Below are positions 8,451-18,053 of a stretch of 41,085 nt of DNA, piece after piece; the stretch's first letter is position 1; every line of letters begins with the position of its first letter. The translations under genes and the position numbers were made by a program. The notes beneath the pieces are model-generated. The model saw only the letters and a list, made by a program, of their open reading frames with translations, ran no database searches and was not told the DNA's origin. The DNA is from JABMMZ01 sp964505065. GTDB taxonomy: Bacteria > Bacteroidota > Bacteroidia > NS11-12g > UBA955. The DNA lies in NCBI GenBank assembly GCA_964505065.1, contig CAZDGF010000034.1, forward strand, positions 1 to 41,085, in the 5' to 3' direction.

Positions 8451-9497
8451 TTATTTTATGTAATCTTTTATTTCTTCGTATATAAATTTGCTTACCAATT
8501 CCGCACCATCGTTGGTAAAATGATAGCCATCGTAATAAAATCTTGAATCTTTTGGCAAGCGTGCTGAAAGGTTGATAAAAGCCAAATTATTGGCTGTGGC
8601 AATATCATAATTTGCTTTATTGTATTGTTTTAAAAGTAAGGCTTGTGTTCTGCCATTTATTTCACCTGTTTTTATATTGCCAAGTGCTATGCCTGTGTAC
8701 ATATCTTGCTCATCAGCAAATAAAATAGTTTGCGATATAAATACTAATTTTATTTTATTTTCATTGCAAATTTTTACAATTTCTTCAATACGTTTTTTAT
8801 AGTTTTCTAAAAGCGGCTGCTCTTGTGCTATACGCTGCAATATTTGTGTATCTGATAATTCTAATTTTTCTGCTTTTTGAATATCTAAAAATTGATGGTT
8901 TAGTCCTACTTTCTTTGCTTTATCTGCACGTATAATGTTTACAATTGTGGCAGGAAGTTCTAAAAAATCGTATGCTTTTTTGAACCAATTTTTTTCTGCC
9001 ATATCATATTTTCCTGCTGCATTTAAGCCAATATCATTTAAGCCACACATTAACAATATATAATTTGGTTTCAATTGCACAATATGTTGTTTTAGCATTA
9101 CCAAGTTGCCAAAGGCACTTTGCCCGTCCATACCTGCATTGTTGAGCCATATTTTTTTATTGTTTGCAGCAAATTCTTGGGCTACTCTATTGGGCCAATC
9201 TTTGCCATCGTTCAAATAAAAACACTCTGTAGTACTACCTCCCATACAAATTATTTTTGTTGTATTTGTATCCGTAGGCAATTCCGGTCCTCTAAAACCA
9301 ATACTGTTTTTAGTATGCAACAAATGGGTATCTAAACCAGAAATTGAAATATTTTGAACCTCGTATTTGGCATTCTTGGGCAATATGATATCGCCATTTT
9401 TTACTCTGCCAGTAAAAGGATTATAAAAATGCAAAAAAAATTCTACCCCAATAAGTACCAATAATAAAGGGCGAATTATTTTCCAAAGTGCTTTCAT
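8451..9497 (-). CDS. SGNH/GDSL-type hydrolase with N-terminal membrane anchor
   Basis: A 348-residue protein. A hydrophobic helix (about 5-23) anchors it or serves as an uncleaved signal. The catalytic domain shows block I GGSTTE (86-91, Ser88), block II Asn-Ala-Gly (120-122), block III GLNDIG (152-157) and a C-terminal block V with DGYHFTNDG carrying Asp and His. This is the SGNH esterase set, often used on acylated glycans or lipids in the periplasm. Substrate unknown. It is the first gene of a two-gene unit with kdsC, which suggests but does not prove an envelope-glycan role. A TACCTTTG box ends 7 nt before its ATG. Confidence 0.8.
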   Translation of the reverse strand: MKALWKIIRPLLLVLIGVEFFLHFYNPFTGRVKNGDIILPKNAKYEVQNISISGLDTHLLHTKNSIGFRGPELPTDTNTTKIICMGGSTTECFYLNDGKDWPNRVAQEFAANNKKIWLNNAGMDGQSAFGNLVMLKQHIVQLKPNYILLMCGLNDIGLNAAGKYDMAEKNWFKKAYDFLELPATIVNIIRADKAKKVGLNHQFLDIQKAEKLELSDTQILQRIAQEQPLLENYKKRIEEIVKICNENKIKLVFISQTILFADEQDMYTGIALGNIKTGEINGRTQALLLKQYNKANYDIATANNLAFINLSARLPKDSRFYYDGYHFTNDGAELVSKFIYEEIKDYIK

Positions 9498-9504
9498 TTA
9501 TTGG

Positions 9505-9512
9505 CAAAGGTA
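9505..9512 (-). promoter_or_regulatory. -7 box TACCTTTG for the SGNH/kdsC unit
   Basis: Minus-strand TAnnTTTG match ending 7 nt before the ATG at 9497, which implies a nearly leaderless mRNA. A -33 element is not clear. Confidence 0.45.
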
Positions 9513-9642
9513 ATAGATAAGCTAAAAATAAAAAATGCAAAATTCAATTTGTAAGCCAAAGGTAAAAAAAAGATGAAAACACCGCAAAGCAACTTATTTC
9601 TGTAAATTTGCATCTATACTATAACTAAACAGTATAATATTT

Positions 9643-12600
9643 TTGAAAAGAATTGTTGTATATCTCTTTGTTTTTTTAACCATAAAATTGAATGCGCAAT
9701 GTGTGGCTTCATACTCTGGCTTGGCTTGTGTAAATAATCCTATACAATTTTATGCCAATGCACAAGGCGCTACCAATCATCAATGGAATTTTAACAACGA
9801 GGGTACAAATAATACTACTTCAACACCTAAATTTATTTTTAACACCACAGGTTTTAAAACTGTAACCTATTCTTGCAAATTAGCCAATGGCAACATCTGT
9901 ACAAGCACAGTAACACTTACTGTAAAACCAAAACCACAAGTGCGTATTCAGCTTCTTAATGATTCAATACAATGTTTTGAAGGCAATATGTTTTGTTTTA
10001 AAGATTCGAGCCTTTCGGGCGATGGTAATTATTGTATCAAATCTATCAAATATTTATTTAGCGATAATGAATTGATTACCAAATTTGGCACAAAATTTAA
10101 TCCTGTAAAAATGCCTGTTACATTTTGTAAAACCTTTTTTGATTTGGGCGGGAGTGTAAATTCTTTGACAATAGAAATAGAAGATTGTAATGGCTGTATT
10201 ACCAAAGTAGTATATCCTCAATTGTTAAAAACACAATTTTCGCCCAATATTCAACCAAGTTTTAAACTTACTGGCGACCCATGCAAAGGCTATGGCACAG
10301 CTTTTTTTAAAAATGATACAACTATAAAATTGAGTAGTTTAAAAAGTTTTAAATGGATATTTGATGATGGCACTTTTGATAGCCTAAATTGGGATAGTGT
10401 TTCGCACACATATAATGTGGGCAATGATATAAAAAAAGTATTTAACCCCAAATTAGAAATTATAACCAAAATAGGTTGTAAAAAAATAATTTCTTTAGAT
10501 ATGATTGAACTCAATAATATCAGTCCTTATATTAAACTTTCTCGAGATTCTATTTGCATTGGCGATTCGGTAAACTATAAAGTATATCCAACCAATATTA
10601 AAGATATTATAGAAAAAAATAATATTACTTGGTATTTGCGCCCTGGATTAGAAAAGGGTATTTATAGCGGAACTACGCGCTATGCTGCATTAGGTCCTAA
10701 ATTAATTACTTGTACTATTAGCCACCCTTGTGGTCCTTATATTTTGAATGATACATTGATTGTAATAGGTCCGCAAAGTATTATAGAGCCTGAGTTTATA
10801 AAATTTAATGAAAGGTATCAATGCACTATTACAGATACAGTAAATGTTAGCGATAAATCAATTTTTTACCATAACGACCCCTATTTGCTTGATGATGATA
10901 GTGTTTTTAGAAAAAATGCAGGTAATTTAGGACATCATTTTACAAATGGATTTAGCACGAAAGCAAAATTACAAATTAGAAACGGCAACAATGTTAGCCG
11001 TTTATGGGATTTTGGCGATAACTATTGCGAACCATGTACCACAGATTTTAAAAACAATAAAAATACTTGGCTAAATTGCAATTATAGTAAAGATAGTATG
11101 AGCAAACATTGGTACACTCCTTGGGATTCTATTTATAAATACCAATATAGCACACAATTTTTTTATAAAAATGGATTCGATTTTAAAACCAAAACTTGCA
11201 CCAAAACTAAAATTTTTATTGCAGATACTTTATATGTGGTAACAGATACAATGCTGTATTATGGCGATAATGGCTTAGGTAGTAAAAGTAAAGATAGCAC
11301 AATTTTTAATGGCTTAAGAAAAACTAAAATACCAAGCGGTATAATTGGTAAAGGCGAATTATACAGCCCATACAATATGTGGCTATATGTGCCAGCTTTA
11401 GATACTGTGTATATAGATAAACACAACGGCTTGGGATTAGTAACGCTTATTGGACCAACAAAATATTTGGTAAATAAAAGGCATACAATTATAGTAAAAA
11501 GCAATACCGATAAATGCCTATTTCAATACGCATTGCAAATAAATAAGGATACATTAACAGCCAATGCCTTATTGGGTTATCATAAAATAATTAAGAAAAT
11601 TAAACATCCACAAGTAGGCTTATTAGATAGTGTAAATGCGGTATTACATAGGCAATTGTTTTATCAAAATATTCCTGCATGTTATACTATTCAATTAAAT
11701 GAGAAAGATACTATTCACGATTTGAAATGCGAAAATGCTGCCACCACACAGGTTGCACTTACGCCACCTTCTGCTAAAGGCTTATACATAGATAACCATT
11801 ATTGCTATGGCTACAATAATAAAATATTAGAACTTAAACTATCTGAAACCAAACCTGGTTGTACACAATCGTTTGCAATGGTAAATTTTGATTATAAAAA
11901 TACGCCTGATAAATGGGAATTAATAAATGATAGTCTTGGCGGAGAAGTAAAAAGAGGAAGTTTTTTAAATACAAATGCACCATACAGTGGCTATAAAAAT
12001 GAGGGGGCTTATAGTGGCAAATTTTACAATGTTTACAACGATACTGATTTACAAAACACCAATATTCAAAATTTAAACGTAGCCATAATTATTGGCAATG
12101 GCTATGGACCAAATAATTTTTGTGTAGATACGGTTTATTACCCAAATTTTGCTCAATTTCCGAAGCTAACTGCCAATTTAGAAATAATAGGCAGCAAGAA
12201 AAATGAAACACCTTATGTATGCCCAAAAACAATAGTGTATGCTACTATTCCAGTTATAGAAAGTAATAGCAACCGCTTAGCATCTTCAAGCAGTTGGTTG
12301 CTGTACGATTTAGCAAAAGGCGATACAACAGAAATGGTAATAGAGGAATACTATAAAATTAAAAATCATTATAAATTTCCGAATAAAAAAATAAATTATA
12401 CCATTGTAAAAAGATTTAAAAACAGCAATGGCAATGTTATAGAAATAAAAAAAGACACAATATTTACAGCCATAGTGCATCAATACAAAGAGGTATTATT
12501 AATGGGTGCAAGAAATAATAAATTAAGAGAAAAATTAGCGGAAATTGGGCTTTCTATTAATGATTATGATGATACAACAATTACGGCTTTAATATGGAAT

Positions 12601-14739
12601 GGTGTAGGTACTATTGGCAATCCATTAAGCGGTAGCAAGGGCTGTGCAGATACCACAGGATTTGGTTCTAATTTAGTATTTGATATTGCTGTATTAAGTT
12701 CTACAATTTTAAATTATAAAGACACAAGTTTACTGCCAATAGATTCTGTCAATAATAATAATATAAAATATAGGGGTTATGGTTTTTATGTGCCTAAAAA
12801 TGGCGCATTTAGAATAGAAAGAAATGTAGAAAGTATGTTTCCTACGTATTGTCCTTTAATGAAATCAGTCAATTTAATTGCAGGATTTAAAAGCGAGGTT
12901 ATATTAGGCGATAGTATTGTTTGCAAAGGAAATACGGTAGATATTAGTACTAAATTTAATTATTATGATATTAGAAAACCTTATTTTGGCAGCTTAGATT
13001 CTACAAATTATTGGAAAATAAGAGAACAACAAGCTGGCGCAAAAGGCTTTGAAGCCCAAACAAAATGGGATTTTAGCAAAGCCGATGATGATAAAAATAA
13101 TTTAGCAACCATATTTGGTAGTATGCCTTATACAAGAATAGGTTTGGGTAATCCCACTATTTCGTTAGGCAGAGAACAAGGAGGCATATATTATAGAAAT
13201 GCAGGCTATTATTTATTGCGCATGGCAGCAGGCGATAGCCTTGGTTGCACAGATACTTTTAGCCAAAATATATATGTAATGGGTCCTAAAGCAGGTTTTT
13301 TTATAGATTTAACTCGCCCTAATTGTAAAGCCATTATTGAATTATTTGACACCTCTAAATTAATAGACCCATGTGTAATAAAAGGTTTGCCACCATGCGA
13401 CAATATTGTGAATTGGACAATTAGATGGGGCGATGGAAGTGCCGATGCATCTTTCAACAAACAGTTGCCAAAACAAATAGGACACGATTATAAAAAAAAT
13501 GGAAAATTTAGAATTTGGCTTGTAATTTTTACTGCTTTAGGTTGTAAAGATTCTACTTATCAAGATATAGAAATACCTGGACCAACACCAAATTTTACGG
13601 TGTATGAAAGGCGCACAATATGCGTGAATGATAGTATTACTTTTCATAATAAATCTAACAGTAAAACCCCCTCTGCCCAATGGTTATGGAACTTTGGCGA
13701 TGGTATTTTTGAGCCGCAATTTGATACAGGATTTATAACCCACCAATATACTAAAACAGGGGTTTTTGATGTCTATTTAACTCAAAATGATAGTATAAAA
13801 AATAGCGGTATTTATTGTTCAGAAACTTTTCCTGATACTTTACATAAAATTTCAATTACGGTGTTGCCTTACGATAAATACCAATTGCAAGCTATACCGC
13901 AAATAGTATGTGTTGGCGATACCGTAAAAATTATTGCTCAAATTACTTCTACAAATAAGTATAAAAATTACCAATGGCAGTTGGAAAAACAGACAATAGA
14001 GATTACGAATAGTTTAGAAAAAAAATATAGATTAAATAGATTTGGTAAATTTACCATCTATTTTAAAGCAGATACCAATGGTTTAAATCAATTGGCTTGC
14101 CCAAGTATGGATAGCATAAATGTATATACCGATAGTGTAATTGCAAACTTTGAAATTGACGAAAGTAAAGCACCCATTTATTGCTTTAACAATACTTCGC
14201 AGTATGCTGTAAAATACCGTTGGGGCTTTTTTCACGATAAAGATATTGTAAAGTTCAAATTACCATTTAATGAAAACGAACAACAATTAGAACCTGAAAG
14301 AAAAATTTGTCAAGCATTTTTCGACCACCCAGGTGAAAATTGGATATGTCTTGAAGCTATAAATGCGCTTGGTTGTAAGGATACTATTTGTAAAAAAATA
14401 ATCAATAATTATGAACGTGCAATATTGCCCCCAAATGTATTTACACCAGGAGCTAAAGATGGCTTTAAAGGACAAGACAAAGATGGATTGGAGGGCAATA
14501 ACTATTTCAATATTTACTTAAAAGGCGAAGAGTTTTACCATTTAAGAATATATGATAGATGGGGTGTAAAAGTATTTGAAAGCACAGATAAAACTATAGA
14601 CTGGGCAGGTAAAGTAAACAATTCAAGTATTGATTGCCCAGACGGTACTTACTATTATATTTTAGATTATAGATACAAAGGCAAAGATAAAAATGAACCC
14701 ATTTTAAATGGTGTAATTCAATTAATTAGGGAGAGATAG
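9643..14739 (+). CDS. Giant secreted PKD-repeat protein with gliding-motility-type (T9SS type B) C-terminal domain
   Basis: A 1,698-residue surface or secreted protein. Signal peptide MKRIVVYLFVFLTIKLNAQ starts at a TTG codon; no ATG fits, and a TAAATTTG box lies at 9603-9610. PKD-type domains are seen near 35-100 (HQWNFNNEG), 235-290 (WIFDDGTFD), 450-460 (RLWDFGDN), 1255-1320 (IRWGDGS, GCKDSTYQDIEI) and 1345-1400 (WLWNFGDG). The middle has many Cys and Asp-Ser/Thr turns but no domain I can name. The last 105 residues (from about 1595: LPPNVFTPG, LRIYDRWGVKVFES, DGTYYYILDYRY, NGVIQLIRE) are the gliding-motility-associated type B sorting domain. Adhesin-like function is likely, ligand unknown. 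It ends 2 nt from the convergent thiolase. Confidence 0.92.
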   Translation: MKRIVVYLFVFLTIKLNAQCVASYSGLACVNNPIQFYANAQGATNHQWNFNNEGTNNTTSTPKFIFNTTGFKTVTYSCKLANGNICTSTVTLTVKPKPQVRIQLLNDSIQCFEGNMFCFKDSSLSGDGNYCIKSIKYLFSDNELITKFGTKFNPVKMPVTFCKTFFDLGGSVNSLTIEIEDCNGCITKVVYPQLLKTQFSPNIQPSFKLTGDPCKGYGTAFFKNDTTIKLSSLKSFKWIFDDGTFDSLNWDSVSHTYNVGNDIKKVFNPKLEIITKIGCKKIISLDMIELNNISPYIKLSRDSICIGDSVNYKVYPTNIKDIIEKNNITWYLRPGLEKGIYSGTTRYAALGPKLITCTISHPCGPYILNDTLIVIGPQSIIEPEFIKFNERYQCTITDTVNVSDKSIFYHNDPYLLDDDSVFRKNAGNLGHHFTNGFSTKAKLQIRNGNNVSRLWDFGDNYCEPCTTDFKNNKNTWLNCNYSKDSMSKHWYTPWDSIYKYQYSTQFFYKNGFDFKTKTCTKTKIFIADTLYVVTDTMLYYGDNGLGSKSKDSTIFNGLRKTKIPSGIIGKGELYSPYNMWLYVPALDTVYIDKHNGLGLVTLIGPTKYLVNKRHTIIVKSNTDKCLFQYALQINKDTLTANALLGYHKIIKKIKHPQVGLLDSVNAVLHRQLFYQNIPACYTIQLNEKDTIHDLKCENAATTQVALTPPSAKGLYIDNHYCYGYNNKILELKLSETKPGCTQSFAMVNFDYKNTPDKWELINDSLGGEVKRGSFLNTNAPYSGYKNEGAYSGKFYNVYNDTDLQNTNIQNLNVAIIIGNGYGPNNFCVDTVYYPNFAQFPKLTANLEIIGSKKNETPYVCPKTIVYATIPVIESNSNRLASSSSWLLYDLAKGDTTEMVIEEYYKIKNHYKFPNKKINYTIVKRFKNSNGNVIEIKKDTIFTAIVHQYKEVLLMGARNNKLREKLAEIGLSINDYDDTTITALIWNGVGTIGNPLSGSKGCADTTGFGSNLVFDIAVLSSTILNYKDTSLLPIDSVNNNNIKYRGYGFYVPKNGAFRIERNVESMFPTYCPLMKSVNLIAGFKSEVILGDSIVCKGNTVDISTKFNYYDIRKPYFGSLDSTNYWKIREQQAGAKGFEAQTKWDFSKADDDKNNLATIFGSMPYTRIGLGNPTISLGREQGGIYYRNAGYYLLRMAAGDSLGCTDTFSQNIYVMGPKAGFFIDLTRPNCKAIIELFDTSKLIDPCVIKGLPPCDNIVNWTIRWGDGSADASFNKQLPKQIGHDYKKNGKFRIWLVIFTALGCKDSTYQDIEIPGPTPNFTVYERRTICVNDSITFHNKSNSKTPSAQWLWNFGDGIFEPQFDTGFITHQYTKTGVFDVYLTQNDSIKNSGIYCSETFPDTLHKISITVLPYDKYQLQAIPQIVCVGDTVKIIAQITSTNKYKNYQWQLEKQTIEITNSLEKKYRLNRFGKFTIYFKADTNGLNQLACPSMDSINVYTDSVIANFEIDESKAPIYCFNNTSQYAVKYRWGFFHDKDIVKFKLPFNENEQQLEPERKICQAFFDHPGENWICLEAINALGCKDTICKKIINNYERAILPPNVFTPGAKDGFKGQDKDGLEGNNYFNIYLKGEEFYHLRIYDRWGVKVFESTDKTIDWAGKVNNSSIDCPDGTYYYILDYRYKGKDKNEPILNGVIQLIRER

Positions 14740-14741
14740 TA

Positions 14742-15920
14742 TTAAACTAACTCTATCACCATAGCACTTGCACCGCCACCGCCATTGCATATAGCCGCAC
14801 CGCCAATTTTACCGCCATTTTGCTGTAATACATTCAATAAGGTTATGATAATACGAGCACCACTTGCACCCAATGGATGACCTAAAGCTACTGCACCACC
14901 GTTTACATTTACTTTATTGGCATTTAAATTTAACAATTGATTGTTTACCAAACCTACCACAGAAAAGGCTTCGTTAAATTCGTAAAAATCAATATCGGCT
15001 ACTTGCACACCAGCCATAGTTGCTGCTTTAGGCAAGGCTTTGCTTGGTGCTGTTGTAAACCATTCTGGCTCATGCTCTGCATCTGCAAAACCTGTAATTT
15101 TTGCAATTGGTTTTATGTCTAAAGAATCTGCTTTTTCTCTACTCATTAATATAACAGCAGCTGCACCATCGTTCATTGTACTTGCATTGGCTGCGGTAAC
15201 AGTACCCTCTTTGCTAAATGCAGGTTTTAAAGCAGGTATTTTATCAAAATTTACAGTTTTGTATTCTTCATCGTGGTTAAATAAAGTAACATTACCTTTT
15301 TTATCTGTAATTTCTACTGGTACTATTTCATTGTCAAATTTTCCCTCTGCCCAAGCTTTGGCTGCTTTTTTATAACTGTTAATAGCAAATTCATCTTGTT
15401 GTTCTCTTGTAAATTTATATTCTGTAGCACACATATCGGCACACCAGCCCATCATTTGGTTGTTGTATGCATCCATTAAACCATCGTTTGCAAGCCCATC
15501 TATCATTGGTACGTTGCCGTATTTAAAACCATTGCGGCTACCCATTAAATAATGCGGCACAGCACTCATGTTTTCCATTCCACCTGCAATTACCACATCT
15601 GCAGCGCCTGTCATAATTTGTTGCGCAGCCAAAGAAATGGCTTTCATACCGCTTGCGCATACTTTATTAATGGTAGTGCATTGTACAGTGTTTGGCAAGC
15701 CAGCATGTTTGGCAGCTTGCCTTGCAGGGGCTTGCCCTAAGCCAGCTTGCAATACAGAGCCAAAATACACTTCTTGCACTTCGGCAGCATTCAAATTTAT
15801 TTTTTGTAAAGCACCTTTTATAGCTGCTGCACCCAATTTGGTAGCTGGCACACCTGCCAAAGTACCCATAAAACTACCCATTGCTGTACGCACTGCCGAT
15901 ACGATAACTACTTCTTTCAT
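14742..15920 (-). CDS. Acetyl-CoA C-acyltransferase (thiolase)
   Basis: A 392-residue thiolase. The acyl-accepting Cys88 lies in NKVCASGMKAI, with His348 in GHPLGASGAR and Cys378 in CNGGGGA, the complete catalytic triad at classical positions. It either condenses two acetyl-CoA to acetoacetyl-CoA or cleaves 3-ketoacyl-CoA; length and motif spacing resemble the biosynthetic AtoB/PhaA type, but the sequence alone does not fix the direction. No partner beta-oxidation or PHB genes are adjacent. A TAATTTTG -7 box is at 15956-15949, giving a leader of about 22 nt. Confidence 0.93.
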   Translation of the reverse strand: MKEVVIVSAVRTAMGSFMGTLAGVPATKLGAAAIKGALQKINLNAAEVQEVYFGSVLQAGLGQAPARQAAKHAGLPNTVQCTTINKVCASGMKAISLAAQQIMTGAADVVIAGGMENMSAVPHYLMGSRNGFKYGNVPMIDGLANDGLMDAYNNQMMGWCADMCATEYKFTREQQDEFAINSYKKAAKAWAEGKFDNEIVPVEITDKKGNVTLFNHDEEYKTVNFDKIPALKPAFSKEGTVTAANASTMNDGAAAVILMSREKADSLDIKPIAKITGFADAEHEPEWFTTAPSKALPKAATMAGVQVADIDFYEFNEAFSVVGLVNNQLLNLNANKVNVNGGAVALGHPLGASGARIIITLLNVLQQNGGKIGGAAICNGGGGASAMVIELV

Positions 15921-15948
15921 TTTTGTTATTTTAGAATTTTTAAGTTTG

Positions 15949-15956
15949 CAAAATTA
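15949..15956 (-). promoter_or_regulatory. -7 box TAATTTTG for the thiolase gene
   Basis: Exact minus-strand TAnnTTTG, 28 nt before the ATG at 15920. No clear -33 element. Confidence 0.4.
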
Positions 15957-16036
15957 AGGAAAATATATGTAAAATCTGTTTAAGAAAATACTAAGATTAT
16001 TAATTTGGCACACTATTTGTTTAATCATTTTGCATT

Positions 16037-16606
16037 ATGAAAAAAATATTATTAACAGCTTTATTATCAATCAGTTTAATAAGCGCAAAAGCCCAATTGG
16101 GAGTAAGAGTTGGCGGTACTTTAGCCAATATTTCTAACAATAGCAATGTATCTACCGACAACACATTGGGTATAAATTTTGGTGCAGTATTTAATATTGG
16201 CTCTGAAAATTTAACCTTTAAACCAGGTATTATTTTTACTCAAAAAGGGTATGAATTTAGTAGCTTTAATACAAGAATGAGAATAAACTATTTAGATATT
16301 CCACTAAATGTAGCTTATAAAGTAATGGATAAAATTCAAATAGAAGCTGGTCCTTATATTGGCTATGGTTTATCTGCAAGAGCACATTCTGGTAGCAACT
16401 CTTCAAAAGTGGATTTTTCGAGCAATGGATTAAGCGAGCTTGATGGTGGCGTAAATTTAGGCGTTTCTTACTTTATGAAACCTCAATTTCAATTGGGATT
16501 AGGCTATAATCTTGGGTTATTAGATATTGATAATAGCAGCAGTGGTAAAATTACCAACAATTATTTGAGTTTAAATTTAACCTATTATTTAGGTAGTAAA
16601 GATTAA
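16037..16606 (+). CDS. Outer-membrane beta-barrel protein (porin-like, OMP_b-brl_2 type)
   Basis: A 189-residue precursor with a clear signal peptide (MKKILLTALL... SAKAQ) followed by alternating beta strands: LGVRVGGTLANI, LGINFGAVFNI, LTFKPGIIFTQKGYEF, INYLDIPLNVAYKV, IQIEAGPYIGYGL, LGVSYFM, FQLGLGYNLGLLDI and a final NYLSLNLTYYLGSK. The pattern of eight strands and the YLDIPL motif fit the small PorT/OMP_b-brl_2 barrels frequent in Bacteroidota. Substrate or partner unknown. It has its own terminator 20 nt downstream and is likely monocistronic. Confidence 0.85.
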   Translation: MKKILLTALLSISLISAKAQLGVRVGGTLANISNNSNVSTDNTLGINFGAVFNIGSENLTFKPGIIFTQKGYEFSSFNTRMRINYLDIPLNVAYKVMDKIQIEAGPYIGYGLSARAHSGSNSSKVDFSSNGLSELDGGVNLGVSYFMKPQFQLGLGYNLGLLDIDNSSSGKITNNYLSLNLTYYLGSKD

Positions 16607-16626
16607 TTCCAAAAGATAAAATTTAC

Positions 16627-16661
16627 AAAAGCAGCTACTCAATTTGGGTAGTTGCTTTTTT
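16627..16661 (+). terminator. Intrinsic terminator after the barrel gene
   Basis: Stem AAGCAGCTAC (16629-16638) and GTAGTTGCTT (16648-16657) with one G-T pair and a 9-nt loop, followed by a T run. It also precedes the stop of the convergent metallophosphoesterase. Confidence 0.82.
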
Positions 16662-16676
16662 TATACATTATTTAAA

Positions 16677-18026
16677 TTACCCTTTTTCCAAAGTTATCAT
16701 ACTAATATCTGGGCGAATACCCAACCTACCAGGGTAGCCCAAATAACCAAAACCTCTATTCACATACAAATATTGATTACCTTCTTGGTATAAGCCCGCC
16801 CATTGTTTGTACATATATTTTATGGGGCTCCATTTAAAGCCTGCTGTTTCTATGCCAAATTGTGCGCCATGGGTGTGCCCTGCAAAGGCAATATCAATGT
16901 CTTTATATTTTGTTAAAACTTCTGCTTGCCAATGGCTTGGGTCGTGCGAGAGTAAAAGTTTTACAGGGTATTGCGCAGTATCTGCATAAGCATTTTCCAT
17001 ACTACCGTATTTAGGAAAACGCCCCTTTGCCCCATAATTTTCTATACCTAAAACAGCAATTTTTTCGCCATTTATTTCAATAGGAATATGCTCGTTCATT
17101 AACAAACGCCAACCCATATCAGCATGCACCTGCATCAGGGCTTCTAAATTGGCTTTTTGCAAGGGTGTCATATGGCTTTTATTGCCTTTGTATCTGCCGT
17201 CAAAATTTATTTCGTGCTTGTCTGCCCATTGGTAATAGTCGCCATAATCATGGTTTCCCAAAGTGCTATAAACACCCAAAGGGGCTTTTATTTGGCTAAA
17301 TATGGCTTTGTAATTGTCCATTTCTGTAGCTATATCATTTACCAAATCGCCTGTAAAAAAAACAATATCTGGTTTTTGTGCCATCAATAAATCTACACCT
17401 TTTTGTACTGCATTTTTATCCCAAAAACTACCACTGTGTATATCGCTTATATGGGCTATTTTCAAACCATTAAAATTGGGTGGTAAATTTTTAAGGGCAA
17501 TTGTTTTTCTATATATTTTATAATTGTGTGCGCCTTTTATAACCCCATACGTTAAGCCTGAAAATGTAGCCACACCAATACCGGCACTTACTTGGGCAAT
17601 AAATTTTTTACGAGAAACTAAAAATGAATTTTTTTCAATTGGTTGTTCAAGTGGTGTTTGTGTAATTTCTGACTGAAAAATTAGGCTATAAATTTTATTA
17701 AAAATGCGGTAAATATCTTCGGCTAAAAGCGGTAGTATCATGAGTATTTTAGCTAAAACAAGGGCAAAGAATAAGCCCGTGCTAAAGGTTCTAAAAGTTT
17801 TGTTTACCTCTGCCATTTTACCTGTTATGGTTAATAAAAATAACACATAAAAAAGAATACTAATACCCCAATAAACTATGCGAATAGTACGTTTTGGCAT
17901 AGTATTCAAATTTGCCGAAAGGGTACGCACAGTTTGAAAAGCATACAAATCGAACAAAATAAAAATAAATAAGATAACGGCTAAGCGTATCAATATGGGC
18001 AATAAACTGGTTACAGATTGAAACAT
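16677..18026 (-). CDS. Membrane metallophosphoesterase (YkuE/YaeI-like)
   Basis: A 449-residue protein. Membrane helices lie at about 8-30, 48-68 and 80-102. A stretch SRKKFIAQVSAGIG (138-151), followed by another hydrophobic segment, resembles the start of the Tat-exported single-domain relatives, so the N-terminal part looks like a fusion to that module. The calcineurin-like core has AHISDIHSG (191-199), TGDLVND (225-231), GNHDYGD (257-263), LLSHDPSHW and AGHTHGAQFG, the complete two-metal site. Relatives act on phospholipids or UDP-diacylglucosamine-like substrates; which one applies here is unknown. The S41 protease gene ends 27 nt upstream, suggesting an operon. Confidence 0.88.
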   Translation of the reverse strand: MFQSVTSLLPILIRLAVILFIFILFDLYAFQTVRTLSANLNTMPKRTIRIVYWGISILFYVLFLLTITGKMAEVNKTFRTFSTGLFFALVLAKILMILPLLAEDIYRIFNKIYSLIFQSEITQTPLEQPIEKNSFLVSRKKFIAQVSAGIGVATFSGLTYGVIKGAHNYKIYRKTIALKNLPPNFNGLKIAHISDIHSGSFWDKNAVQKGVDLLMAQKPDIVFFTGDLVNDIATEMDNYKAIFSQIKAPLGVYSTLGNHDYGDYYQWADKHEINFDGRYKGNKSHMTPLQKANLEALMQVHADMGWRLLMNEHIPIEINGEKIAVLGIENYGAKGRFPKYGSMENAYADTAQYPVKLLLSHDPSHWQAEVLTKYKDIDIAFAGHTHGAQFGIETAGFKWSPIKYMYKQWAGLYQEGNQYLYVNRGFGYLGYPGRLGIRPDISMITLEKG

Positions 18027-18053
18027 TGTTGAGCGTTTAATAAGAATTTTGAA

